Assembly: GCA_020086605.1 (NCBI GenBank)
Contig: JACBWW010000015.1
Coordinates: forward strand, 4,496,288 to 4,560,287
DNA length: 64,000 bases
DNA from: Lanius collurio
Lineage: Eukaryota; Chordata; Aves; Passeriformes; Laniidae
Reading direction: 5' to 3'
The notes under the pieces were generated by a model. The model ran no database searches, was not told the DNA's origin, and saw only the letters and a list, made by a program, of their open reading frames with translations. The position numbers and the translations under genes are program-made. This document shows, piece after piece, positions 26,162-39,216 of this stretch; position 1 is the stretch's first letter; each line of letters starts with the position of its first letter.

Positions 26162-26305
26162 CTGCAGTTCATCTTTGCCCTCAGTCTGCCCTCAGACTGG
26201 TTGCCTTGAGATAGTTTGATAGTCCTGCCATGAGCATCAAGACGTTGCTTCAGTGATAACAAGTTTTCCTGCGCTTCTTTTGAAAGCTCCTTGAAGGCTT
26301 TCTTG
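26162..26305 (-). pseudogene. Unrecognised exon-like open frame, minus strand
   Basis: The minus-strand open frame (full extent 26146-26349) contains a segment bounded by an acceptor-like GGTATAG before 26305 and a donor-like CAG|GTACAA after 26162. It would make a 144-nt exon. The residues are polar and helix-prone (KKAFKELSKEAQENLLSLKQ, then a basic, glutamine-rich end), more protein-like than neighbouring chance frames. I cannot assign a family, and there is no neighbouring exon on the same strand. The pyrimidine tract before the acceptor is weak. Treat it as a weak candidate only. Confidence 0.15.
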
Positions 26306-28425
26306 CTATACCACAACCACATACAAGACTGACATCCATTTTGGGACAAAGTAGGTAGTGGCGGACAGCTCTTCTCAAAGACTGGAAAAGAAACAGGCTA
26401 AGAATGTCCTACATAAAAGATGAGATGTTTTCCTTGAGAGTGATAAAGGGGCAGTTGTGATGGGGTTAGTGCCAAAACACAAACTGTTCAGCATGCACTA
26501 TGACCGGCTGTGGGATGCTCTGCAGATAAAGCAGTATAAATGAAATGGAGCACTTTAGCCTGAGTGCCTTCCACTGAAGCATCCCTTAATCTTTCAGGAG
26601 CTGGATGTGTCTTTTTTTTTTTCCTATGCTTCTTCAGTAATTAGTTCTTCAGTAGTTACCTCTATTCTTTCTCATATCTTCCTACTTTCAGCCCTTCTTC
26701 AAGGTCCTTCAAACTCTTCTATTCCTAAAGACTGGTTCCTTCTTCCCATATGGGGCCTTCTTCCCAAATTGCTTTAAAGAGACATTCAGCTTCCAGATGT
26801 ATCCTTTCAGCTCTGTTGTTCAGCGAGATGCTTCATACATGCAGACTTTACTTATCTTTTTCTCTGTAACAGCGATTAAGAAATCATCATCATTCTTCCT
26901 TAAATAAACAACAGAAAAGTGTCTTTCCCTCAACTATATTTTTTTTTGCTCCAGCAGTTAGTGGAGGAAATGGTGACTGACTCACTCAGAGAAGTCTGCT
27001 TGAAGTTTTAATTTGAAATGTGTTGCAAGAAAATACCATGAGATCAAAGAATTTAATCTGAAATTAATAAGAATTCACTGAAAATGCAGGTATCACAAAG
27101 ACTGAAAAAAACCATGTTTTTAAAATCAAGATTTATAAAAGTATCTACTTCTGTGTCTGTGACTTGCTAATCCAGATGCTGTATTTCCACTGTGTAGTCC
27201 CCTGCACCTTCATTCATACCTGTAAATGGAGTAGCCAAAATAATATTAAACCTTACTTCACATCCATTTTGAAACCAAGTGGATGGATACATAGTGGCAT
27301 TAAAATATTCATGTGTGAATATTTGCATACTGCATAAAGATGTATTTGCTTACCAAGTGATAAAAAACTGCTAAAAGCAAAACATTAGCATAAAGAAAGT
27401 GCTTTCATACCATATACTGGAAAAACAACAGAATGTGGCATTTCTGTAATGTCTAAACAGAGGATATTCTCAGGGTACTGATGCCACATAGGAGATCAGC
27501 AGAATACTAAGGCATTTGAAACTTACTGCAAGACTGTTAGCACAGTTAATGGGAACATGGAAAACTCTCTATTAATGAATAAGGATCAATAATTAGGGTT
27601 AAACCAGCACTTTATTGATCACAAACCACTTTCTTCTATTAAACAGTAAAATAATTTAAATTTAATTAGATCAGTAAGTGGGAGAGTGCTGAAGACAAAC
27701 CATCCTGTTGGAGATTTTGGCTTTATTACCACATCTGCCCAAAGGTCACACTGCTCTTAACCTGCACACTGTCTCTGTGAAGTGTTATGTTGTGAAAATC
27801 TATTTCAAAACCTCTGTGACAACCAATATAAAAATACTTTACTCAATATTTCAAATCTAGTAATTTAAACATTTTTATACCATTCTTTAAGCAAGGATAT
27901 TACCTTCCACCTAGGAAGGCACTTGGGTTCCTTAAGAGTCTTTAGCCAGTATATCTATCACTAAGAATTATCCTCATGATGATGTTCTTAACTGCATATA
28001 TTCATTATTTAATAAAGTAGCTATTTTTATGATGGAAATGATCTGGACATGACAAATAAATTATTCAGCATTATAAGGATATTGTCATTGGCACCAGGTG
28101 TGAGTTAAAATTTTTAAATTAGTCTGCTAGCACTTTTGACAGATCATGCATATGTTCTGTAAACTTTTTGCTTACTTTACTATTTTTACCAATTCATTAG
28201 TTTCTGTTACTAGGATGCCCTGTAGAATTGAAGAAATATTTAGTAGTATCTATACTATTTGGCTGATTCCTCAATTACATTCCAATGTTTTGAAAGAAGA
28301 AAACATTAATTTTATAATTCAGGAACCAATAACTTAAATTAGGAGTTAGGAAATGTTCAAAGGGGGACAGAAGGAAAAAACCTAATAAGTTTAATTGAAA
28401 TTTTTCCCTAAATCATTTTGCATGT

Positions 28426-28463
28426 AGAGGTTATCCTTTGTGTTAGAGATTATCCTTTATGTT
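28426..28463. repeat. 19-bp tandem duplication
   Basis: AGAGGTTATCCTTTGTGTT and AGAGATTATCCTTTATGTT lie back to back and differ at two bases. This small tandem duplication sits about 40 bp before the long hairpin. Confidence 0.85.
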
Positions 28464-28499
28464 ATGTTTTATTCATCTATGTAGTTTTTCAACTGAAAA

Positions 28500-28587
28500 A
28501 AACACCACTTTTCTATTTATTTAGAGTAGGAAGATAATGGTTTTATTCATTATTTTCCTACTCTAAATAAATAGAAAAGTGGTGTTT
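28500..28587. repeat. Near-perfect 40-bp-arm hairpin
   Basis: The arms 28500-28539 and 28548-28587 are reverse complements at 39 of 40 positions, with an 8-base loop GTTTTATT. The left arm begins AAACACCACTTTTCTATTTA and the right arm ends GAAAAGTGGTGTTT. The only mismatch, G at 28533 opposite T, would be a G-U pair if the plus strand were transcribed, so the RNA stem could pair throughout. No TSD or transposon-like terminal motif is obvious. Possible origins are a template-switch (fold-back) mutation, a small palindromic transposon, or a hairpin RNA. The stem lacks the bulges usual in microRNA precursors. Confidence 0.95.
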
Positions 28588-30589
28588 AAACCAGTAAAAG
28601 ACAAAGAGGAGATTTGGCCTCATTTTCCTACTCCTACCACAGTGAAACGTAATCAGTGATGAGCTCTACAGTGGAATCACTGGATCAGCTGCATTGGACT
28701 TTCTGTTGTTTTTGGTGGTCTACTGCTCTGTCAGTATTGCCATTGCACACTACATCTGAGAAAAACCTAGGGCAAGCTGCTTTATTTGTTAATTCTCCCT
28801 AGTGTGAACTGGCTCCTTGAAAACTTTATGAAAAGTACATTGAGACTTTCCTGTGTCCCAGATGCTTTACTTTTGTCCCTGAGGCATAATTACTCTGTTT
28901 TGAAGTTTCTTAGAATTAAATGCCAGCAGTAACAGTAAGACAGCACGAGGTGTTACACAGAAATGTTTTTATGGTGACTTCCCAGATATGTACAGGGAAA
29001 TGTGGGGCACACTGAAGGGTTATGAAAGTGGTGGAGAGGTGCAGGATTTTCTGGGATTTTGGAGCATTAGCAAGACTAGGATTTTCCCTTTTGTAAATAG
29101 TAAAAATTGGTGCTACCAATCAGTAGATGGCTCTCCTGTCCACTGTGCCAGTTTCCTCTTGGCGGGAAGGGAGATTGTGAGTGAACTAATATTCACACAG
29201 TGTGCATAAGGAAACTGCAGCCTTGACCAAAACTAGGAGTAAGTCCTATTGACAGTATTGGCACCTCCATGGATGGAACTGTGAATTTCTGAAAGAGGTT
29301 AAAAAAAAGGGAGCGAGGAATCAAGAAGTACTGAAAAAATACATGAGGAGCCAATTAGGGAACTGAGGAAAAGGGAAGGTAACTTTTCTAATTGGGTAAT
29401 TGTCTTTCCTCTTGCCTACTTCCTTGTCCATCTTCTGCCTGTACTATTAAGGAAGATGTGTCTGTGACTATTGAAAAATGGCCAGCTATATGGCATAGAG
29501 ATTCCTATGTAACACATTTATCACTGTATGACTGTGACAGCTGTGGGACTGTCTGTTCATTAGTATTTAAATCAGTTCATAAATATTTCACTCTAAAATC
29601 CGGTTTAAATAAGCCTTACATCTGGTCACGGTAATGCTGTAGTTTAGCGTCTGTTGTAAGCCTTAATTCTAGCCTGATATAATGCTATTGTGTAGTTATA
29701 CAATTTCATAAGGGCACTTATACAATAAAACAGGGATTTAATGGAGTACTTTATCTTTTTGTAATTTTTAGTTTCAGCTGACCATAGCAAGTGAAGCTAA
29801 AGGTTGTATAATATTGCACATCTCCCTCTGGCAGAAGGACTCCTTTGCATAGAAAAGTCCTCCATTTTAAGAAAAGGATGTGATGCTTTGGAAAGTCTGA
29901 GTGAAGATTTTCCCTAAGAAATGGGAATGCATACAATGCATTCCTCTCATTTTCTTCCAGTTTCTCTCTTCTGTTTAATTTTTAATGTTTTAAGGGATGA
30001 CTGTGAAGGTGTCAGAATGATCTGAGTAATGCCATTTTCAAAACACAGAGACTCTTAAGGACAAGCAGATATGAAGGACATTTTAGGTCAGTACAAAAAG
30101 TCAGAAACTGAATATAAAAGGAGAGCATTTCCCTTATACTTCCACATTACTCAGTGTTAAACAACACTAGAACCTATTCCGCTCAAATACCCCAATCTCC
30201 ATAATTTTCTCATTCTCTATGAACTTTGGGAAAATAATTAATGAGAGGACTCTTCATTTGTCAAATGAAGATTAGGTAAAGAGAATAGCAGAAATGTCAC
30301 CATTTTTCATTAGCAGTCATATATGTGCAACTAGTTACTTTGAAAGAGCATAGTAGGAGAAAAACAGTAGTATAGAAAGGTCAGTAGCCATCTCATTTTA
30401 CAGAGGACAAATGTCTACAGAAGGCTGTCAGGTGTTTGCCTTTTAACTTTGTCCATTATCACACATTACAGTATCCCCAGTCAAATCTTTTTCTCTAGGC
30501 AACTCAGACCTGTTTGTCTTTTGTGTAACCAGAGGTACAAAGCAAGACACTAAGGGAAATTTAGTGCAATAAATCTAATACTGTGTTGT

Positions 30590-30646
30590 CTACTACTACT
30601 ACTACTACTACTACTATGACTACAACTGTGACTACTACTACTACTT
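30590..30646. repeat. (CTA)n microsatellite, interrupted
   Basis: About nine CTA units, an interruption ATGACTACAACTGTGA, then five more CTA units. An interrupted trinucleotide array. Confidence 0.93.
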
Positions 30647-33600
30647 TGTATTTAAATTACATGTTCCATGTAAGAATCTTAGGTAATTTTAAAACATTAA
30701 GTCAGTAAAGTATGTGACATTTTTGCAAACAAAAAGGAAAACAAAGCACAGAAAGTGGCAACCTGCCCACCAAGGTATGCATTTTATTTTCTCTGACTTA
30801 GTCACCCAAAAATTAAATGTCTATTATAAGCTCTAAGCCTAGGATTCTTTTATAATCAAGACAGGGAAAGAAATATTTTCAGCAGTGGGTTATGCCATCT
30901 ATCTATTAGGTAGTTATTCTCTGGCAGGTCTTCCTTCAACATCTATAGCTGAAGCTATAGGCATCTTTAAGGTGAAAAAAATTAAGTTATATGACTCTTC
31001 AGTAGCTAAATGGCAGGCTTTAAGATCTTTATTTTGAATTTTATTTTTTCTCCAAATGCTAAAGAAAACAATTACCTGGGTATGTTGCTTGCCAGGGCTT
31101 TGCGCTGTCGTCCTCTTCTGTACTACTACCCTGATTATAGAAATGCAATGCTGTAAGTCAGCACTAGGTATTTATAAGTGGATTTTCAAATGGTTGGGAC
31201 ATATTTCAAATTGCTGGGAGTCATCCTCTGGTAAAATATTTTGAAATGATTCAATACTATTATAGACTAGATTTTTATGGTCTGATTTTCTCAAAATCAC
31301 TAGATATTCGATCTGCTGAAGTCTTCTGAAAACACACTGCTTATTCTGATACTGAAAATGGGAGATGAATTCCAGGGAAATTCTGGCTGAGATTGTTAAT
31401 GCTGGGTTCTTTTTTAAAAAATAGAGATTTAGAATAATTCAAGGGTTAATGTAGCTGAAAATATGCAGAGACATGAACAACTGGTGTTTCCTACTTGTAA
31501 AACCACCCTTGTTGAAACAGGAAACCTCTTGTGATTTTTCCAACTTTCAAATAAAATCAGCATGCCAAAGTTATCAATATATTTTCCAGTATAATTCTAT
31601 TTTACTTAAATACTAATGTAGATTTGGTGCATTAACTTTCCAGCTGAATGGCTGGAACTTGGTGGTTTAATTGCCAGTTGCTCTATGGTTTAGTAGATAA
31701 ACTCAGCAGCTGTTGTTTTGTGTTGGACGTGGTTTGGAGAATTTGCAGATACTTCAGCTCTTCTTTGAAAGCCAAAATACTTTGACCCAGCTTCACTATG
31801 AAAGAGAGCTGGCAAAACTTCACTTCAAGCAAATATATCCAACTCATTCAAACTCTGCTTACAATATGTTTGAGACCAGACGCTGAAACAGCAGAAACTC
31901 GCGATAAATAACAGATGAAGATCAAATAAACTGTGAGTAGCAGTGATTTTCTTAGTATTGCTCAAGAAGGTATGCTGTCTACCAAGACTTTGGCTATTTT
32001 TGATCTCTCTGGTGGAGCAATTCTCTTGAGAGTGAATTCTGATATTAAAGCTGTCCTGATAGATATCAGGAAGATACATTACATATAAAGGAATTTTTTT
32101 TAAATGAAAATAAAATCACTTTGGAAGCACGGTAGCTTCAAAAACCATGAGAGAAAGCATGTTGCTGGTCTGTTTAGAAAAATGAACGTGTACTCCACTT
32201 CGATGCAAACTTAAAAGTATTTAAGAATGACCTAGTATGCAGAGTGATAAATATTACATAAGTCACTTCTTCTGAAAACTTCATATATAAACAAGTTTCA
32301 TGAACTGTGTAGAATTTCTAAATACATTGTATGATAATGTTTTGGCTACCAGAATACACTTCATTTCCATAATCAGTATTGAATATCTGTAGGTTCTAAG
32401 ATTCTTAAGAAAACTGAAAATATTTATTTTTTGCATAAGGTGCAGAATCTTACAAGGGATGTATAGAATTTAAAAGTTAATTTAGTGCATTACTTGCATC
32501 ACTCAGGTCAATGAGTGTTCCATTACTGAATCAGTAAGGATCCACCACCTGTTTGCTGAGCTGTTCCAGTGAAACATAGTTAGAGGAATCTTACCATTAC
32601 TTGGGATTAATTTATGCCCTGAACTACAGCCTATACAGGATAAAAACTGAATGCCAGGTTTACAAATTCCTGATGAGGTTCTTGTGGAGTTATGGAAGCA
32701 TAATCTGAGATGTAGATTAAGAGTTGGGTAACAAGCAGTTTGAGCTCCTATAAAAATAATTTGGTAAGATTAGGGGGCTTCAGAATAATAGCTGGCCACA
32801 CACTTGATACATTTTGAATACAACTAAAGACTTGTGAAAAGAACATTTTAGTCTTGTGTAAATTCCAGTGATTCTGATCAAATTTGAGATTAGGTCTTGA
32901 AGGTACAGAAGGATGAAATACAAAGGGAAGTGACAGCTCCAACTAGCGAGCTCTTTTTCCCACCTCAACTGCTTGGTGCAGATTAACCTTTGAGCTTGTC
33001 TCTCATACACTGAACAGTTTAATTTTGCCTGTACTTCTGAAAAAAACAAAGGCCCGGATGGTAAAGCTACAGTTTCAGTTAATGCTGTGGCCATTCCTCA
33101 AAGTTTACATAAAGTAGAAAACACATTAGAATGCAGGTTAGTGAAACATACATTCAAAACCAAGGAACTCATAGGAGAACTGAAGTCTTTCAAATCTTTA
33201 TTATGTGCTATTACATAAAGTTCCAGCATAAGTTTCGATATTGTTCCTGGGAATAGAGGTGTAAAAAGATTAATAAGAACTTGAAGTGCATTCAGATTCA
33301 TACCACAAAACCATTTAGGAACAGACTACAAAGGATTTACATGAAGATGATGGATGTCAGAATAAAAAAGTCTATCTAGTTTATTGTTTGAAAAAACGAC
33401 TAAGAAAGAATCTCTGCATGAAACTGCACTGACAAATCAAATGTTTTATTGTTTTAGAAAGACATAAATTCCAAAATTTGAGGTCCAGGACCTCAGAGAT
33501 GGCATCTGTTTCAACTCTGCTGCCAAATGTGTAATACAAGTCCCCAAGTTCAAGTGGGAGTTGTACAGAAATAATGTTGATGGTATTTCTTCTTTCTGAG

Positions 33601-36008
33601 GGACAGATTACAGTAGCAATATTTCTTTTCATAAAAAATTGAGTGAAAGTGGGTCCCAGCTAAACAATTCTGAATAGAACAAAAGAATCAACAGAGAAAA
33701 CAGAAAATAGTAAAACAAAAGGGACACATTCTAACAAAAAGGGTTTTTCTATCACCAGTTGCATGATTTAACTTCATTCAGGCTGTATAATTTATGCTAA
33801 TACTGAAAAAACATAAATAAAACAATAAATAAAATCTTATTAAAAAATCTTATATTCTCTACAGAACAGGAATGTAGATGTAAATATTTTGATCATAAGA
33901 TACAATTCCAGAAAATGCTGCTTGTACCTTTCCTTGGATTATTCTGAAGGATATGATTACAGTAAGATTTCTTTGGTTTAAAGAATCACTGAATGAGTTT
34001 CTGGGTTCCTATTTTCCAGGAGGTTGTTCAATGGTGAATTCTCACTACTCAGGTTTTTAATATTCCGATGCAGTTGTAATACATGATAACATTTTTCTAC
34101 TTCATCTGTTATATGTTTCCTTCATCACATAAAAAAAGTATTATGCAGATTTTTGAACTGAGAATCTGAAGTAATTTATTTTGTTTGTTATGTTAAATGT
34201 CACATACATGGATTGGAAATTTGGCCTCACTGAACTTAACAGAAGTAATTTCTATTGGCCTTCACAGTGGCAAGATTTTGTCTATTGCCATCAATAAAGA
34301 TGTCAGTATTTACTAACAGTTATAAGACAGCTTATTTATTTATTTTTTGTTTATTTATAATGACAAATTACTGAAGAAGCTTTGGTAACTGTGAAAATTA
34401 TTGCCAAATGGTGGCATTTTATTAGTGACTCCTACAATGATCATGTTAAAATACTACATAAATTGATTCTTTAGTGTTTTATCCTTCTCAGCAATGACTG
34501 GGACAAAGCCTTGGTTGTGTTTTTCTTCAGAATTTAAATTAAATTTGTGACAATGGAAACTTATAATAAGCGCTGAATAATTTTAATGCCTGAAAATCCC
34601 ATTATAATATACTTTCTTATTTTAACATTTTTTTCCTAGATTATCATAACTTTTTTCTGCTACATGGTACCATTTTTCTGTGGTCATTTTTGAAAGACTT
34701 ATGAATGGTTTGAAAAATAGTAGATGACATGCATTGACCTGACAGTAGTTTAAGTACTTCAATTACAAATATACATTAATATGTCATATTGGAATGACTA
34801 ATTACATTGAAAAGTCTTGATTAATTATCCCGTAAGAATTCTACTCTGTAGTATTCTCACAAGGTGACATCTGCAAATGCAAGCCTGACAATTTGATAAG
34901 GAAAGTGGCTTGTAAATGGAACCTGTAGCATCAAATATTTGCCCTGAATAAATCTGTGTAAACACGTTTTGAGTTTTCTGTATCCTCACAAGACTGAGAC
35001 CCTTTCATCTAATCTTCTTAAGTTTTGTTTTCTCATTCTTTTCAGTGGAGCACCTTGTAAATCCTTCCAAACTTAGGAAATGTAATATCTGTTCCTCCTA
35101 CCACACCAGAGACCCTGATCCCACAACAAAGAAGCAGCTAACTTTCTGTTTCAAGAAAGAGAATAAGCAGACAATTAGCTTTTGACATGGTTACAGCACT
35201 GTCAATTATGTACTTACAGCGTTAAACAAAAAAAACTGATAAATAATCTCCCAGTATTAGGGATTTACAATGTAAGAGGAACCTTGTTGATCTAACCCCT
35301 CTTACTATGTTCACTATATCATAGGATTTCATGCAGGCATTTTAAAAATCTCAACTATTTTATCAGATTTGCCAAGATAGAACTAGTGAATACAGTTTTT
35401 TCCCACCAAATAAATGGTGGTGATATAATAACATTTGCCATAATATTCTAGTCTATGTGTATATTATGCAAAAGCTCTTCTGATTAAATAGACATGTTTT
35501 GTGCAAATATATATGTAAATAAAAACTCTAATGATTAGTGTGCAATCACAACATAATATCAACACATCATCACAAAATCAACAAAATGTGATAATATTTT
35601 AATAAAGTGTATTACAAGGAAAGCCATCAAGCTATTTGAAGAAAAAAAAAAGTGAACTTGAAATTTTTGCTTGAACCTGGTTAGTTGTGTTATCAACTCA
35701 AGATGTTCATATCCTTTGTAGGGGAAAATTATTCTAAACCCCATAAAATCTGTTTAGTTATTTAGCAGATTAAAACAAATAATCCAATATGATTGAAATT
35801 AAAACAAGTATGTTTCTGTAGCTTTCCAAATTACTTAGAATAAAACCTTATGTTTAATATGAATTCAGGTGGGAAGCAAAATTTCAAGATCAGGGGAAAG
35901 TGAATGAAGAAGGAAAGAAAAACACAGATCAGGGTTATAGATGTTCTGTCCTGGACATTGATGAAACAGTCATTACAGACAGAGATGGCATCCTGTGAAG
36001 AGATGAAT

Positions 36009-36025
36009 TGCTGCTGCTGCTGCTA
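36009..36025. repeat. Short (CTG)n run
   Basis: Five TGC/CTG units (TTGCTGCTGCTGCTGCTAC). Short and outside any supported coding frame. Confidence 0.8.
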
Positions 36026-38256
36026 CTTTGCTGAAGGTGCTTTGAAATGGAAATATTAACAGGCTTGAATGTCCTGACCAAGCAAGGTTGTGTGCAGAAA
36101 TCAGAGCTGTACTTGGCAAATGATAAGAAAAATTGCAATCAAAGCTGAGTGGCAGAAGTGCAACATGCATTTCCACAAAAGAATTAGAATTAGGCAGTAT
36201 GGCAAAGATCTAGAAATGGAAATGTTCAAAGGCACAAATGAATTGTCTTTGTTAAAAAGAATTCAAATCTAATCTTCACTAGCACAGGAGTGCACATAAA
36301 AGATATCTACTGACATAATCAAATTTGGATTTATACCAGCATCTGTAGGGGCAATATTTGGGCCAATCTGCTTTTATTTGAAGAATATGCTGTTAGACTG
36401 GATAAAACCTTTCTGATAGTCACTTAGAAACTAATAGGGAAATAGAAGGGGGCAGTGCTGACAAAATTCTGTAAGATAGTTGTGTGAAGCAAGAGTGGCA
36501 TCTCTGGGGCTTGCAGTTCTTGAGCAGCTTTGTTAAATGTGCAGTGTCAGGGGTCTGTATCAGATAAGCCATTAATTATGTTGAGGTTCTGGAAATGGAA
36601 GAAACTCTAGTGGACTATGGAGCTTTCTTTGGAGCTGTGATGTCTCAAAAGCCCATTCCTAAGCTACAGAAATGGAAACCTGACTACCACATTAACTTTC
36701 TGTCCAGCTCATGAAAAGGCTGTCAAAAATGAGAAACATGGGGCTCAATGAAGAGGTGTTTTTAAGTGAAATACTGGCTGTAGTGCTAAATCTCTATTCA
36801 AACCTAACAAACTTTTAATCTCCTTCAGTTGTTAAGTAGCTGAAAGCACTGAAGGCTCTGCTTTGAAAACGACCCCCATATCGGAAGTAGAGGCAAAGGC
36901 ACATGTGGGGAAAATTATATCATCAGTTATTTTGGGGAAATCCTGTGGAACTGCAAATTGTGAAGTAGACTAAAAGTGAGGTGAAAAGAGGGCACCAGGC
37001 ATAGTATGAGCCACCACTGAGAACAGAAAAAAGCAAAGAAGAGATTTAAGGCCAGCTGGAAATTGAGTATGTTCTAATAGGAAATGAATCTGTGAGCAGA
37101 AAAAAAAAAATATATTCCTCCTTAGAAGAAATTGCCATTTATTGAATGTTTTATTCTACATGGACACAAATTTTGGCTGATAATTTTGTTCAGAATATAG
37201 AACAATACTGTATGTTCATTCTGTGGCAATTTTGTCAAAATAGCTCTTTTAACAGAAACTTTTAAAAGAGTATAAAATATAAAAGATGACAAAACAGATG
37301 TCATTTTGCTGTTATAGTATGTTTATAGTAAAGTTATGTCATGAGAAAGTTTCCTGTTTTAATTAAAATCCCTTTTGCTTTAAAATAAGAAATCTACCAG
37401 GCCTCATTAGTGCCCTACAATTCTTATTTGGAATTCATTTGAAATATTATTTGCTTTAGAATGTTTTTTTTCATCTGAGTGTTGGTATTGTGTCACTGAC
37501 CTGTAGAATGCAGAAGACATACTATTATACCCCAACTTCCAGAGCAAATTTGAGCCCTCCGAGAAATGCAGAATAAATCATAAGAAATTTAAAGAAATTC
37601 ATTCAAAGCTGCATACTTCTTCCTTTCCCTTTTTTCCTCTCTGTTTTCCCCTTTTCCAGTGTCTCTGAAAGTTTCAGCGTCTTTGGCAGTCCAGAATTTC
37701 TTCAAATTCTGCAAGGTACAAAGTCAAGGGGACCAAAGGCACAGCCTGGTGAGGGCTGTGTGCACTCCAAATGTTGGTAAATAATCTACCACCTTCTCCC
37801 ACCTTCCCTTTCCCCTGCAAAGCAAACTATGTGAAGATGGCACATCAGGGTGGCCTTGTCTTTGTGAGGCTGTGAAGAACCCAAGCTAGGGCAGGGCAGA
37901 TGAACAGGCAGATGGGAGCAATCCAGGGGAATGCTCAGAGCCAGCCCTGTCAAAACAGGGAATGAGCACAGACAGGGAAGGAATCTTTGGTGAAATCCAG
38001 AGTTCAGAGGGTTGGTGGGTGTGTGTGGCTGTATCCCTCAAGGATCCAGGAAAGGATTTAACTGAATAGACTTTTGTGCCTGTATGTGTGTGTGGGGGTG
38101 TTCCTCCTTTCTCTTTTGGGATGGGGAGGGCTGAAGGTGAAGTCAATAAATTGTTATATTCAAGGTCATGATTTAGGAATGTAGAGATTTAAGGTATCTA
38201 GGGACTTCAGGAAGGTCAGAGAATGGAAGAAGTGAACTGAAAGAAGAGTTCTCAAA

Positions 38257-38277
38257 AGCACCAGGAGTCCTGGTGCT
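38257..38277. repeat. 21-bp near-palindrome
   Basis: AGCACCAGGA and TCCTGGTGCT are exact reverse complements around a single central G. It may form a small cruciform or be a chance palindrome. Confidence 0.8.
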
Positions 38278-39143
38278 GCAGTGCATTAGCAGAACTATAT
38301 TTCTTTCTTACCAAAAGCAAATGCAAATGATGTTTCTGATACATCAGTCAAGACATGGCAGAGAAAAATGTCAACATACATAAAGCTTCCTAGATTTGTC
38401 TGAAGTGTATCTATGCAAAATAGAGATAAATGTTAACATTTTGAAGGGTTGTGACAGGTTTTAATATAAAAAATTATTTTGTCCTTTTTTTTATGCTTTA
38501 AATGTTTAAAACATTTCTGCTCAAAGATAACTCTTTCAAGTACTGACAAAACTGGTATGCAAAATTGAAGAAAGGAGAGTGTGGAGTGAAAGAGAAGCAG
38601 ATAACAGACCTCAGGTATTTGCAATGATCTTTGCTCTCACTATTTCTTCTTACAGCTACTTCAGTGTCTTCCTCAAATTTCTACTCACTGTGTTTATCTT
38701 CAAACCTCAACAGCTTCTTTACCAGTCCAAAAATATGGCCAAGTGCAGCACATACCTTCAATTTATTGTAGGTTTCTGAGTTGTACCACCACTCCTCACA
38801 ATTAGAACAAACTGATAATTTTGTGATATGCTTCTTTAAAAATACAAACTAAGAATGTTCTTGCTAGAGCAATGGAATCTGAAAAATTGTTTATTTTCCA
38901 GTATCATATGTGAAAATATTGCTTAGAATTTAGTTTGATAACAAGAATATTTAATTGTTGCATGGCCTCATTTACCACATGCTTCTTGGACACTGATCAT
39001 GAGGGAAAGAAAAAAGATGGTTCTGCTCTCCCTGGCTCAAATGAGATTTATTTAGTTCATGTAAATATGTTTTTTTTAGTTTTTGTCTTGACTTCTTCAT
39101 GTGCAGCATTTTTAGCTCTTTTCTCTCAACATACTCAACACAA

Positions 39144-39216
39144 GCAACATGTAGATAAGAGTAACTTGTACATGTAACATGTACGTGTAATGTGCAACAT
39201 GTACATAAGAGTAGCT
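39144..39216. repeat. 50-bp-period partial duplication
   Basis: GCAACATGTAGATAAGAGTA at 39144 recurs as GCAACATGTACATAAGAGTA at 39194, an offset of 50 bp. The DNA between is made of ACATGTA and GTGTAATGTG permutations. It looks like a local tandem duplication with internal short repeats. Confidence 0.75.

Larger units (their letters stand above)
19682..28499. other. AT-rich non-coding DNA with two exon-like frames
   Basis: AT-rich sequence with a T/G homopolymer region (20515-20555), an A-rich run (21378-21416), GATA and AATT microsatellites, a short hairpin (22817-22848) and a 19-bp tandem pair (28426-28463). The open frames at 23038-23280 (+) and 26162-26305 (-) are listed separately because they carry splice-like borders. 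A non-repetitive segment at about 22040-22180 includes CTCCTTAATTAGATGG, a homeodomain-type TAATTA core, and might be a conserved element. I see nothing else that can be supported. Confidence 0.6.
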
